Origin: a virus
Direction: 5' to 3' (one strand)
IMG/VR virus record: IMGVR_UViG_3300023174_004917
Span: 1 to 21,695 of that record
DNA: 21,695 nucleotides
The position numbers and the translations under genes were made by a program. The notes under the pieces are model-generated. The model did no database searches, had not been told where the DNA came from, and was given only the letters and a program-made list of their open reading frames with translations. Of the stretch, positions 1 to 8,203 are shown piece after piece. Position 1 is the first letter of the stretch, and the number at the start of each line of letters is the position of its first letter.

Positions 1-1
1 C

Positions 2-1456
2 TATCAAGTTTTTCCTGAAAGAGTTAATTTAGGTTGGACTGCGGAGTTCATGTTGAGATACAGATGGACTGGAGATACTTCAGGAGGTCTTAACAATCGT
101 TATCCAAACAACAAAGGAACTTTCTTTTACATGGGAGCAAGAGCCGAAAACAAATTTTATCACTACGCTGACGGTCATCCAAAACAAGATACAGGATATA
201 CAAGAGTTACTTCTGGTTTAACTTGTATGCACACTTGTGAATGTGAACAAACAGGAATTACCGCATCTCACGGATGTCTACCTGTTTATCAACCATCAGG
301 TGTTACGTCGACAACTTGTATGTGTGGATGTCCTTGTAGTTGTGAAACTCACGCAGAATATCCAGAAAAAGACCCATTGTTCGATGAAGTATCAAACGCA
401 CTATCATTAAGATTAAGTGGAGACACAGGTAGTCCAAAACTTTGTATTAAAACATATACACTAACTGGTCATTGTGAGGCAACGGGAACTTGTCTTACCG
501 GACAAACATACGTTACAGGAACATCCATAAATGAGTGGTGTTCTACAAGAGGAATCTTTGATGATTGTTCAGGAACCACTTATGCAAATGTTGAACATTG
601 GGTTCAAATTGACGTTGTCTTTAGAAGAAGGGAATGGTTTGGTGAATGTGACTTGTGGGATAAAGGGGGGTTAGGTTTAATAGTTTCAGAGCAATATACC
701 GCAACAACAGCAAATAATAGTATTAGTTTAATACAACCACCAATAACACACGAAAAAGATTATGACCCGGCAAAAACTGAAGTTGTTAATTTTAGTAATG
801 ATTGGCTTGTTGAGGAACCTTTCAGAGTTGGTACTTTAAAAATTTATGTTAATGGTAAATTATTCATGGTTGCTGAAAATTTTGAAGAAATCATACCAAG
901 ACTTTTAAATGTTGAAAAAGAAAAACAAATAGGTGTTGGATACAACATCTCTTTAGGTGGAGGAACTCAAGGACTACACGATAACTTAACTTTCTCAGGA
1001 GGGTGTCCTGATACGGTCGATGAAATAGTTTATCAACAAGACCCTGAATGCTTAACAACAAATGACTTAGACCATACAATTTATTCGGGTTTAACAACTC
1101 AAATACATTTGGAAGAAATCTTTGGTGGTAGTATGATTGGGGATATTAGTGCGTTTAGAATGTATACTGAACCATTGGATGCGGGACAAATAGCTCACAA
1201 CTACAGAGTGTTAAAAAACAAATATAACTTATTAAATCCAAATTGCCCTAATTGTGTTATTGTAATACCAAACAATGACCTATATTATCTATCATTCCCT
1301 TGTAATGATTTATATTATACAATGTATGTATGTCCTACACCAACACCAACTGTTACTCCATCGGTGACTCCAACCAACACCCAAACACCAACTAATACCA
1401 AAACCAACACTCCGACACCAACTAATACTCCAACATTAACACAGACTCCAAGTTAA
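2..1456 (+). CDS. Modular surface/adhesin protein with LamG-like domain and Thr/Pro-rich tail (5' partial)
   Basis: The reading frame is open to the left window edge, so the true start lies outside; the first internal ATG is at 50. Three parts can be seen. First, a segment (about 224-343) with nine cysteines in about 40 residues, including CxCxCxCxC spacing. Second, a region (about 590-1230) that reads like a LamG/concanavalin A-like jelly-roll: alternating strands, a 'GTLKIYVNGKLF' strand, and near its end 'GDISAFRMYTEPL' followed by 'NYR..KNKY', a common closing pattern of such domains. Third, a C-terminal tract of about 40 residues, almost only Thr, Pro, Asn and Ser (1331-1453). It is followed after 11 nt by another Thr/Pro-rich gene. 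It is likely a virion surface protein that binds carbohydrate or decorates a fibre. The fold call rests on pattern reading, not a search. Confidence 0.6.
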   Translation, partial: YQVFPERVNLGWTAEFMLRYRWTGDTSGGLNNRYPNNKGTFFYMGARAENKFYHYADGHPKQDTGYTRVTSGLTCMHTCECEQTGITASHGCLPVYQPSGVTSTTCMCGCPCSCETHAEYPEKDPLFDEVSNALSLRLSGDTGSPKLCIKTYTLTGHCEATGTCLTGQTYVTGTSINEWCSTRGIFDDCSGTTYANVEHWVQIDVVFRRREWFGECDLWDKGGLGLIVSEQYTATTANNSISLIQPPITHEKDYDPAKTEVVNFSNDWLVEEPFRVGTLKIYVNGKLFMVAENFEEIIPRLLNVEKEKQIGVGYNISLGGGTQGLHDNLTFSGGCPDTVDEIVYQQDPECLTTNDLDHTIYSGLTTQIHLEEIFGGSMIGDISAFRMYTEPLDAGQIAHNYRVLKNKYNLLNPNCPNCVIVIPNNDLYYLSFPCNDLYYTMYVCPTPTPTVTPSVTPTNTQTPTNTKTNTPTPTNTPTLTQTPS

Positions 1457-1467
1457 ATTTAATATAA

Positions 1468-2025
1468 ATGTATACAACAGACTGCAATTATTTTAAGATA
1501 ACAAACTATAATACCGTTCAACAAGGGTATTATGCTTGGACAGGTTGTACTGGAATTTATAGTGTTACACCAATTGACCCTTTACAGTCTCATTATGTTT
1601 GTGCTAAAGATTTATATGCTCAAGATTGTGGAGCTCCTTTAACAATTGTATTTGCCGGATTATGTCCTTCTATTACACCAACACCATCATTTACACCAAC
1701 TCCTACACCGACAAATATTACTCAAACACCAACTCCTACACCAACTTTAACACCAAGTCTTACTCAAACTCTTATCCCTGTTTATAATTTGTGGGGTGCA
1801 GGATATTTTGAAGATGCGTGTGGTGAAGCGGGATATGGACCATCAAATGTATCGTTTTATAGTGTAATTTCTTTTGAGGCATTACAACCTGGTGATTATG
1901 TTTATGGGAATGCGGCATTAACAATTCCTCCTATTTTCCAAGGTAATATAGTTTCGGATGGTGCTGTGTGGGTACAATTTGATATTAATAATGGCCTTGT
2001 CCTTGACACGGGTATTTGTTTTTAG
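1468..2025 (+). CDS. Small modular Thr/Pro-linker protein, probable virion surface protein
   Basis: A 185-residue protein of three parts. The N-terminal module (residues 1-66) is beta-rich and has scattered cysteines (DCNYF, TGCTG, YVCAKD, QDCGAP). A Thr/Pro linker of about 35 residues follows (1663-1771). The C-terminal module has a cysteine near each end (EDACGE and DTGICF), with a pattern of short strands around 'VSFYSV', 'PGDYVYGNAAL' and 'DGAVWVQF'. This kind of repeat-like module recurs in Bacteroidota and phage surface proteins. No signal peptide or membrane segment is visible, as expected for a virion part rather than an exported protein. The start follows 11 nt after the previous stop, so the genes are probably cotranscribed. 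Exact function is unknown. Confidence 0.55.
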   Translation: MYTTDCNYFKITNYNTVQQGYYAWTGCTGIYSVTPIDPLQSHYVCAKDLYAQDCGAPLTIVFAGLCPSITPTPSFTPTPTPTNITQTPTPTPTLTPSLTQTLIPVYNLWGAGYFEDACGEAGYGPSNVSFYSVISFEALQPGDYVYGNAALTIPPIFQGNIVSDGAVWVQFDINNGLVLDTGICF

Positions 2026-2042
2026 AAAACAAAATAATTAAG

Positions 2043-2050
2043 TATTTATA
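2043..2050 (+). promoter_or_regulatory. TATTTATA motif before the mucin-like gene
   Basis: The sequence AG-TATTTATA ends 3 nt before the ATG at 2054. It is one of eight sense-strand TATTTAT copies found just upstream of genes in this window. It may be a phage promoter core or an initiation-enhancing element; the function is not shown. Confidence 0.4.
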
Positions 2051-2053
2051 ATC

Positions 2054-3199
2054 ATGTCTGATTGTGGTGTTTCAATTTTTAGTAATAACTTGAGTGGTTT
2101 AACCGCCAATGTTACCTTTTATCCTTGTTCTGGTGGAACAATTGATTTGGGTCAACAGACCTTTCCATTTTCATATGAGACCGATTATTGGTATGGGACA
2201 TACGATTGTTATGTTCCCTATTATGCATTTAATTATGTTTTAGATGTACCGTGTCCAACACCTACTCCAACTCAAACTTCAACTCAAACATCTACACCAA
2301 CAACAACTCCAACACCATCAGTCACAGTTGGTTTGACACCAACGATGACGGAAACTCCAACACAAACTCCAACTAAAACACCAACACCAACTCCTACGGT
2401 AACAATAGGTTTAACTCCAACCGCAACTCAAAGTCAAACTCCAACACCAAGACCAACTGAAACTCCAACTAATACTCCTACAAATAGTGAAACGCCAACT
2501 AATACACCAACTAATACCGAAACACCAACGAATACTCCTACACTAACTAATACACCAACTAATACCGAAACACCAACAAATACTCCTACACCAACACCCA
2601 CACCAAGAGCTGCAGTTCCATTTAATTTTGATTTTGATTATATGTTATGTGAATATTTCTTTACTGATGGTACTGATATGGACACTGTCACTTATATGAC
2701 AGTACCGTCAATTATGGAAACAACACCATCTGACCCTAATCCTAATATCGGTCCTGTTAATGGTAAGTATTATAATTATGTTGGTACTTGTGCGGTATCA
2801 GACAGTGGTCCTCAATACCCATTATCACCATCAACACCATTTTTAACTTATGGTGGTGATAATAGAAGTGCAAGTGGTACTGAATCAGTGTTATTTAATT
2901 TAATTGAGTTTAAGAGTCAAAATCCAGGTGTTGTAAATATCCAATTCGCATTCACTGCAGATTGGTTTGGTGATGTAGGTATTAATCCTGTTATTATGAA
3001 AGCAACTTTATGGAAAGGAGGCACACCAATATATTTCGGAGACCCTGATTACACATGGACTAATCCAACAGCAACAGGAACATATTCAGTAAATTCCATT
3101 GGTCAAGTAATTACTTTAAACGTACAAGATTGTGAACCTTATGAGTTAGTTTCAAATTTACAATATAATACTTCGACTTACCAAGGACAGTTCAATTAA
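2054..3199 (+). CDS. Mucin-like Thr/Pro-repeat protein with N- and C-terminal beta modules
   Basis: A 381-residue protein. Residues 1-66 form a Cys-containing beta module ([22 protein letters not shown]). Residues 67-185 are an uninterrupted Thr/Pro tract of about 119 residues with Gln, Asn, Glu and Lys spacers; it includes a near-exact 48-bp tandem duplication (2498-2590). Residues 190-381 form a globular domain rich in Asn, Gly and Tyr with no recognised family. The long, charge-poor, extended tract should behave as a rod or spacer and offers many Thr acceptors for O-glycans. The ATG at 2054 sits 3 nt after a TATTTATA motif. Neighbours on both sides have the same architecture, and glycosyltransferase genes follow the operon terminator. 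A fibre, adhesin or capsid decoration role is inferred. Confidence 0.55.
   Translation: MSDCGVSIFSNNLSGLTANVTFYPCSGGTIDLGQQTFPFSYETDYWYGTYDCYVPYYAFNYVLDVPCPTPTPTQTSTQTSTPTTTPTPSVTVGLTPTMTETPTQTPTKTPTPTPTVTIGLTPTATQSQTPTPRPTETPTNTPTNSETPTNTPTNTETPTNTPTLTNTPTNTETPTNTPTPTPTPRAAVPFNFDFDYMLCEYFFTDGTDMDTVTYMTVPSIMETTPSDPNPNIGPVNGKYYNYVGTCAVSDSGPQYPLSPSTPFLTYGGDNRSASGTESVLFNLIEFKSQNPGVVNIQFAFTADWFGDVGINPVIMKATLWKGGTPIYFGDPDYTWTNPTATGTYSVNSIGQVITLNVQDCEPYELVSNLQYNTSTYQGQFN
2498..2590 (+). repeat. 48-bp tandem repeat coding for a 16-residue Thr/Pro unit
   Basis: A 45-nt stretch starting at 2498 recurs from 2546 with one mismatch, a period of 48 bp (16 codons: [15 protein letters not shown] plus one variable residue). 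The period is a multiple of three, so gain or loss of a unit keeps the frame. The rest of the Thr/Pro tract is repetitive at protein level but more degenerate at DNA level. Confidence 0.85.
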
Positions 3200-3242
3200 A
3201 AACATTTTTTTTCTCTCTTTAATAAATTAGAATAATTCGTAG

Positions 3243-3250
3243 TATTTATT
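3243..3250 (+). promoter_or_regulatory. TATTTATT motif before the small Thr/Pro gene
   Basis: AG-TATTTATT lies 17 nt before the ATG at 3268, in a 68-nt AT-rich intergenic gap with no other clear signal. Same motif family as at 2043 and 16315. Confidence 0.4.
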
Positions 3251-3267
3251 AGTTAAATAAGAATATT

Positions 3268-3561
3268 ATGTCATGTAGTAAATATACTCTAACAAATACA
3301 GGTTCCTCAATTGTGAACTTCAGTTATCAAAGATGCGACGACGCGATGTGGGAATATCAAGTTGAGATTAATCCAAATCAAACAAAAACAATTTGGTTAT
3401 TAGACCCAACTTATTCAACAGCTTTTTCATCAAGCATTGTTAAAATTGATTTGGGGGCTTTTCCTCCAACAGATAATGGTCCAACCTTAACCCCAACTCA
3501 TACCCCAACACCAACAGGTACTCCTTCGGTTACTCCTACACCAACTCCAACACGTCCTTAA
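3268..3561 (+). CDS. Small Cys-containing beta module with Thr/Pro tail
   Basis: A 97-residue protein. The first 67 or so residues form a compact beta module starting 'MSCSKYTLTNTGSS', with 'NFSYQRCDD' and a 'NPNQTKTIWL' strand. It has the same general pattern as the N-terminal modules of the two genes upstream: a cysteine, a Y/F-x-hydrophobic-x-N strand, a second cysteine about 20 residues on, and a Pro/Asn turn. The last 27 or so residues (3478-3558) are a Thr/Pro tract that ends the protein. It is the smallest of the four Thr/Pro proteins, and a rho-independent terminator follows 32 nt later. A TATTTATT motif lies 17 nt before the start. No family can be named with certainty; a surface-exposed virion or decoration role is inferred. 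Confidence 0.5.
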   Translation: MSCSKYTLTNTGSSIVNFSYQRCDDAMWEYQVEINPNQTKTIWLLDPTYSTAFSSSIVKIDLGAFPPTDNGPTLTPTHTPTPTGTPSVTPTPTPTRP

Positions 3562-3592
3562 TTTTTTTAATTAAAAATAATTTTATACATTT

Positions 3593-3626
3593 AAACCCTA
3601 TTCTTTTGGATAGGGTTTTTTATTTT
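3593..3626 (+). terminator. Rho-independent terminator after the Thr/Pro gene block
   Basis: A 9-bp perfect stem (AAACCCTAT, 3593-3601, with ATAGGGTTT, 3610-3618) and an 8-nt loop are followed by a T-rich run. It separates the four Thr/Pro-rich surface genes from the glycosyltransferase block that begins at 3645. Confidence 0.85.
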
Positions 3627-3644
3627 TAAAACAAAATACAATTA

Positions 3645-4913
3645 ATGAGCAAAATTTTTATTCAAATCGCATCATATAGGGACCCACAGTTAATCCCAAC
3701 TTTAAAAGATATGATTGCAAATGCCAAGAAACCAAAAAATTTGGTTTTTTCAATCGCAAGACAATTCAGTGAAACCGATGGTTTCGATAACCTTGATGAA
3801 TTCAGAAACGACAAAAGATTTAAAATCTTGGATATTCCTTATCAAGATGCAAGAGGAGTTTGTTGGGCAAGAAATTTAACTCAACAACTATATGGTGGTG
3901 AGACTTATACAATGCAAATCGATTCTCACATGAGATTTGTTAAAGATTGGGATGATATCCTGATTAAAATGATAAAGGGGTTGCAAAAGGATGGGTATAA
4001 GAAACCTCTACTTACGGGTTATGTACCTTCCTTTGACCCTGATAATGACCCTGCGGGTAGAGCACAAGATGCTTGGAGAATGGCGTTTGATAGATTTATT
4101 CCTGAAGGTGCGGTATTCTTTTTACCTGAAACAATTCCTGGATGGAGAGAAATGAAAAAACCTGTAACGGCAAGATTTTATTCGGCTCACTTCTGTTTCA
4201 CATTAGGTGAATTTTCAAAAGAAGTTCAACACAATCCTGAATACTATTTCCATGGAGAAGAAATTTCAATCGCAGCAAGAGCTTACACTTGGGGTTATGA
4301 TTTATTTCATCCTCACATTCCTGTGGTTTACCATGAATATACTCGTAAGGGTAGAACAAAACAATGGGACGATGATAAGACTTGGGGTGACAAAAATAAA
4401 CATTCACATTTAACAAATAGAAAGTTATTTGGAATGGATGGCGAAACCCAAGAAGGTCACGATGGTCCTTATGGTTTTGGTACTGTTAGAACATTAAGAG
4501 ACTATGAAAAATATTCTGGTTTGTTATTTGAAAGAAGAGCAATCGACAAACATTGTTTAGACAAACAATATCCACCAAGTCCTTATAATTTTGAAACAGA
4601 AGAAGAGTGGAAGGATAGTTTTGCAACAATATACAAACATTGTATTGACGTTGGTTACACAAGCGTACCTGAAAAAGATTATGATTTTTGGGTGGTTGCA
4701 TTTCATAATGCTAAAGATGAAACGTTACATAGAAGAGATGCAGATAAGAATGAGATTGCTGGTTTCATGAGAGACCCTGACGGATACTGTAAAGTTTGGA
4801 GAGAATTCCAAACCACAGAATTACCAACATATTGGGTTGTTTGGCCTCACTCAGAATCAAAAGGTTGGTGTGATAGATTAACGGGTCAGTTAAACCACAA
4901 CAACGTTAGTTAA
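3645..4913 (+). CDS. Glycosyltransferase of the GlcNAc-transferase (Skp1 Gnt1-like) family
   Basis: A 422-residue GT-A-type enzyme. Residues 4-16 (FIQIASYRDPQL) match the opening strand of the GlcNAc glycosyltransferase family (PF11397). Further signs are ARGVCWAR at 69-76, the metal-binding QIDSHMRF with D93-S-H95 in place of a classical DXD, and FHGEEISIAARAYTWGYD at 202-219 followed by H230 in YHEY. These are the core motifs of that family, whose founding member adds GlcNAc to a hydroxyproline of Skp1 in Dictyostelium. About 90 C-terminal residues with 'FHNAKDETLHRRD' and 'TYWVVWPHS' form an extra region of unknown role. The gene heads the glycosyltransferase block and its stop overlaps the next start by 1 nt (TAATG). 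The sugar and acceptor cannot be read from sequence; the Thr/Pro proteins upstream are plausible acceptors. Confidence 0.82.
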   Translation: MSKIFIQIASYRDPQLIPTLKDMIANAKKPKNLVFSIARQFSETDGFDNLDEFRNDKRFKILDIPYQDARGVCWARNLTQQLYGGETYTMQIDSHMRFVKDWDDILIKMIKGLQKDGYKKPLLTGYVPSFDPDNDPAGRAQDAWRMAFDRFIPEGAVFFLPETIPGWREMKKPVTARFYSAHFCFTLGEFSKEVQHNPEYYFHGEEISIAARAYTWGYDLFHPHIPVVYHEYTRKGRTKQWDDDKTWGDKNKHSHLTNRKLFGMDGETQEGHDGPYGFGTVRTLRDYEKYSGLLFERRAIDKHCLDKQYPPSPYNFETEEEWKDSFATIYKHCIDVGYTSVPEKDYDFWVVAFHNAKDETLHRRDADKNEIAGFMRDPDGYCKVWREFQTTELPTYWVVWPHSESKGWCDRLTGQLNHNNVS

Positions 4914-5656
4914 TGAAATTTAATGAAATACCAAAGTTTGTTGTTAATTTAGAAACAAGACCTGATAATCTTGAACTTATAAAAAAAGAGATGGATTATA
5001 TTGGTTGGGAGTTTGAAAAGTTCAACGCGGTAAATAGAAACAGTTATATGGGTTGTACCCTATCTCATTTGGAAATTATTAAAATTGCCAAAGAAAGGGG
5101 GTATGATAGAGTTATGGTTATTGAAGACGATTGCGTATTCATGCCATACGCCAAATCCCTTTTAGATGACATTGAAAAACAAACTGAAGGTATTGAATTT
5201 GGTGTGTTTAATATAACTCCGACTTTAAATAGGAAACTTAATCCGAGCGATAAATATGATTTATTATTAGACATTACAAATATTCCTCCAAAAGAAGAAC
5301 ATCATACTGAAACATTTGCAACAAATATTTTAATCTATGATAAGTCAGTATATGACGAAATGTTTAATATTGCTTTGACCGCATTTACTGAATCAGGAGA
5401 TTATTATTTTCCAATAGACGGGTACCTTGTTAAATTTATTTATCCTAAGTTTCAAAGTTATTGTGCGGTATTACCTATTGCACCACAAAGAAATTCGTAT
5501 TCTGACGTTTCTCATGGTATGTATAATAACTTCTATACTCAAACGTATAATTGGAATTTATATTCTCCCAAGAAACTTCCAAACGAATTTAAAAGTGAGC
5601 AGGAGAATGAAAAAATAAAAGAAGAAAAAAAACACATTCAATATTATGTCAGTTAA
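4913..5656 (+). CDS. Glycosyltransferase family 25 (LPS/protein glycosyltransferase-like)
   Basis: A 247-residue protein with the GT25 signature. An N-terminal 'VVNLETRPDNLELI' strand (residues 10-23) is followed by 'MGCTLSHLEIIKIAKE' (46-61). Next comes 'VMVIEDDCVF' with the catalytic/metal-binding E71-D72-D73. Family members transfer hexoses to lipopolysaccharide in bacteria, and animal relatives galactosylate hydroxylysine in collagen, so protein acceptors are known in the family. Length fits a single-domain enzyme. The ATG overlaps the stop of the GlcNAc-type gene by 1 nt and the stop lies 11 nt inside the next gene, so translational coupling is likely. There is no Shine-Dalgarno sequence. 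The substrate is unknown. Confidence 0.8.
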   Translation: MKFNEIPKFVVNLETRPDNLELIKKEMDYIGWEFEKFNAVNRNSYMGCTLSHLEIIKIAKERGYDRVMVIEDDCVFMPYAKSLLDDIEKQTEGIEFGVFNITPTLNRKLNPSDKYDLLLDITNIPPKEEHHTETFATNILIYDKSVYDEMFNIALTAFTESGDYYFPIDGYLVKFIYPKFQSYCAVLPIAPQRNSYSDVSHGMYNNFYTQTYNWNLYSPKKLPNEFKSEQENEKIKEEKKHIQYYVS

Positions 5657-6527
5657 ATTTATAACATCGATTTATAGTGATTTACACGGAACAGAATTAG
5701 GTGGTAGAACAGGTAGAAATGGTCATTATAGATATAGTTTATTGTCATTATTAAAAATGACGGATGCTGATTTTTTATGTTATACGTCAGATAGAGAAAT
5801 AGAATCATTAAAAGAATTTTTCTATACAGATAATAAAATTTCAGAAGAAAAATTAAAGTTTCAAATTTTTAATATTAGTGATACTAAATTTAAAGATTTA
5901 ATTAGTAAAAGAAAAAATATAGACCAAATTAAACAAGGGGATAGATGTGTTGAGATTCAATACTCTAAGTTTCATTGGTGGTGGAATGAGGATAAATCTT
6001 ATGATTACTATTATTGGATTGATGCAGGATTTTCTCATTGTGGGTTAATTCCACCAAAATATTTACTTGGCGAACATCCTCAAGCAAGATATTATGAAAG
6101 TAGTTTATTTAGTAATGATTTTTTGAAAAATTTGATTGAAGATACTGGTGACAAATTTTTAATTTTAGGTAAAGAGAATGATAGGAACTATTGGTCAGGA
6201 ACTGTGAACCCAAAATGGTATACTGAGTATGATAGAAGTATTCACATTATTGGTGGTATGTTTGGTGGTCACAGAGATAAGTGGGATACTATAGTTAGTA
6301 TGTTTGAAAGTTATATTGAGAATGTATTAACTGAAGATGAGGGATTACCTCACGAAGAACAAATAATGAGTTTGATGCACGTAAATCATAGAGATTTATT
6401 TGTAAGAAAACATTTTGATATATGGTGGTATAAAGGTAACTCCCCTTCAGGAGTATCGGACGAGATGTTCGAACAAAATAAAAGTTTTTATAAAATATTA
6501 GAAGAATTTAATAGAATTTATGAGTAA
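5646..6527 (+). CDS. HtrL/YibB-like protein, putative glycosyltransferase
   Basis: A 293-residue protein resembling the HtrL/YibB family (PF09612), whose members sit in polysaccharide or LPS loci. Key visible stretches are 'YYYWIDAGFSHCG' (residues 121-133), 'HIIGGMFGGHRDKW' (200-213) and 'LPHEEQIMSLM' (234-244). The same ordered landmarks (WIDGG, GGFFGG, EES) occur in the N-terminal half of the next gene, so the two look like diverged paralogues from a duplication. The WID(A/G)G strand may play the part of a GT-A metal-site strand; this is inference. The gene overlaps its neighbours by 11 nt (upstream) and 8 nt (downstream), placing it firmly in one translation-coupled operon with the other glycosyltransferases. 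Biochemical function is not established. Confidence 0.55.
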   Translation: MSVKFITSIYSDLHGTELGGRTGRNGHYRYSLLSLLKMTDADFLCYTSDREIESLKEFFYTDNKISEEKLKFQIFNISDTKFKDLISKRKNIDQIKQGDRCVEIQYSKFHWWWNEDKSYDYYYWIDAGFSHCGLIPPKYLLGEHPQARYYESSLFSNDFLKNLIEDTGDKFLILGKENDRNYWSGTVNPKWYTEYDRSIHIIGGMFGGHRDKWDTIVSMFESYIENVLTEDEGLPHEEQIMSLMHVNHRDLFVRKHFDIWWYKGNSPSGVSDEMFEQNKSFYKILEEFNRIYE

Positions 6528-8190
6528 AATAACTTTAGTAACCGGTATATGGAATATCGGTAGAGATGAATTACAGGAAGGATGGTCAAGACCATTCCAA
6601 CATTATTTGGATAAATTTTCTCAATTATTAGAGGTGGATACCAACATGATAATTTTTGGAGAAGAAGAATTAAAAGATTTTGTCTTTAGTAAAAGAAGTA
6701 GAGAAAACACTCAATTTATTACAAGACCATTAGATTGGTTTAGAAACAATGAGTTTTTTGATATGATTCAAAAAATAAGAACTAATGAATCTTGGTCAAA
6801 CCAAGTTGGTTGGTTAAAAGAATCAACACAAGCAAGATTGGAAAATTACAATCCTCTTGTAATGTCTAAAGTATTTTTACTTAACGACGCTAAAATCATG
6901 GACCAATTCAATTCGGAATATTTGTTTTGGATTGATGGTGGTTTAACAAATACCGTTCACCCTGGTTACTTTACTCACGATAAAGTTTTAGATAAATTAT
7001 CTAAACATATTTCTAAATTTTCATTCATTTGTTTCCCTTATGATGCTGAAACTGAAATTCATGGATTTGAATATAATAAATTAAATTCAATTGCTGGAGA
7101 TAAGGTAACAAAAGTTGCTAGAGGTGGTTTCTTTGGTGGTCCTAAAGATTCTATTAGTGATATTAATGGAATTTACTATTCATTATTAAAGACAACCTTA
7201 GATGAGGGATATATGGGTACTGAGGAATCTATTTTCAGTATTATGTGTTATAAACATTCTGATATTATAAATTATTTTGATATTGAATCAAATGGTTTAA
7301 TTGGTAAGTTTTTTGAGGATTTAAAAAATGATACCCTTAAAACTAAAAATGAAAGTAAGGTTGTTGTAACAAATAATTTGGACACCAATAAAGTTGGTCT
7401 ATATGTTATAACATTTAACAGCCCAAATCAATTTAGAACTTTAATTAAATCAATGACTGAGTATGATAAAGATTACTTACTTAAAACTGAAAAGTTTTTA
7501 TTAGATAACTCTTCTGACGAATCTACCTTTGAAGAATACGCTAAACTTTGCGAAGAACATAACTTTACTCATATCAAAAAAGATAATTTAGGAATATGTG
7601 GTGGAAGACAATTTATTGCCGAACATTTTGATACAACAGATTTAGATTATTATTTATTCTTTGAAGATGATATGTTTTTCTTTCCAAATGAAGGGGTTTG
7701 TAGAAATGGGTTTAATAGATATGTCCCAAACCTATACACCAAGTCATTAGAGGTTATGAAAAAAGAAAATTTTGATTTCTTAAAACTTAATTACTCAGAA
7801 TTTTACGGAGATAATGGAACCCAATGGGCTTGGTATAATGTACCTCAACATGTTAGAGAAGAATTTTGGCCAGGTAAAAACAGATTACCTGTTCAAGGGT
7901 TAGACCCAAATGCACCAAAAACAGTTTATAGTAATGTCTTATCCCACAAAGGATTACCTTACTCAGTTGGTGAAGTTTATTACTGTAATTGGCCACAACT
8001 TGTTAGTAGACCTGGAAACCAAAAGATGTTTTTAGATGTGACATGGGCACACCCATTCGAACAAACATGGATGAGTCATATGTATCAGTTAGTTAAAAAA
8101 GAGGAATTATATCCTGGATTACTACTTTTAACCCCAACTGAACATAATAGATTCGAACATTATGACGGGGGTCTTCGTAAAGAGTCATAA
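6520..8190 (+). CDS. Two-domain glycosyltransferase: HtrL/YibB-like domain fused to GT2-like domain
   Basis: A 556-residue fusion. Residues 1-265 match the HtrL/YibB pattern: 'ITLVTGIWNIGRDEL' at the N-terminus, 'YLFWIDGGLTNTVH' (134-147), 'ARGGFFGGPKDS' (200-211) and 'GTEESIFSIM' (233-242). After a linker (266-290), residues 292-400 look like a GT-A family 2 domain: 'VGLYVITFNSPNQF' as first strand, 'LLDNSSDES' (327-335), 'NLGICGGRQF' (356-365) as the acceptor/donor loop, and 'YYLFFEDDMFF' (377-387) with the DXD-type E382-D383-D384. The remaining 155 or so residues, rich in Trp, Tyr and His, belong to the GT2 half or a third domain. The start overlaps the previous gene by 8 nt. It probably carries out two sugar-transfer steps; substrates are unknown. 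Confidence 0.7.
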   Translation: MSKITLVTGIWNIGRDELQEGWSRPFQHYLDKFSQLLEVDTNMIIFGEEELKDFVFSKRSRENTQFITRPLDWFRNNEFFDMIQKIRTNESWSNQVGWLKESTQARLENYNPLVMSKVFLLNDAKIMDQFNSEYLFWIDGGLTNTVHPGYFTHDKVLDKLSKHISKFSFICFPYDAETEIHGFEYNKLNSIAGDKVTKVARGGFFGGPKDSISDINGIYYSLLKTTLDEGYMGTEESIFSIMCYKHSDIINYFDIESNGLIGKFFEDLKNDTLKTKNESKVVVTNNLDTNKVGLYVITFNSPNQFRTLIKSMTEYDKDYLLKTEKFLLDNSSDESTFEEYAKLCEEHNFTHIKKDNLGICGGRQFIAEHFDTTDLDYYLFFEDDMFFFPNEGVCRNGFNRYVPNLYTKSLEVMKKENFDFLKLNYSEFYGDNGTQWAWYNVPQHVREEFWPGKNRLPVQGLDPNAPKTVYSNVLSHKGLPYSVGEVYYCNWPQLVSRPGNQKMFLDVTWAHPFEQTWMSHMYQLVKKEELYPGLLLLTPTEHNRFEHYDGGLRKES

Positions 8191-8195
8191 CAATA

Positions 8196-8203
8196 TATTT
8201 ATT
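8196..8203 (+). promoter_or_regulatory. TATTTATT motif before the small beta protein gene
   Basis: TATTTATT ends 3 nt before the ATG at 8207, the same spacing as at 2043 and 16315. This supports 8207 as the real start rather than the upstream in-frame ATG at 8162. Confidence 0.35.

Noticed and set aside
1463-1469. TATAAAT as a T4-type late promoter
   Set aside because: It overlaps the ATG at 1468 itself and no other gene in the window has this orientation of the motif.
2252-2608. CRISPR-like or noncoding repeat array
   Set aside because: The repeats are in frame, code for Thr/Pro units within one gene, and have no constant repeat/spacer structure.
4913-6527. Frameshift or split gene among the overlapping glycosyltransferase genes
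   Set aside because: Each has its own ATG, complete fold landmarks and short overlaps of 1, 11 and 8 nt, as expected for coupled separate genes.
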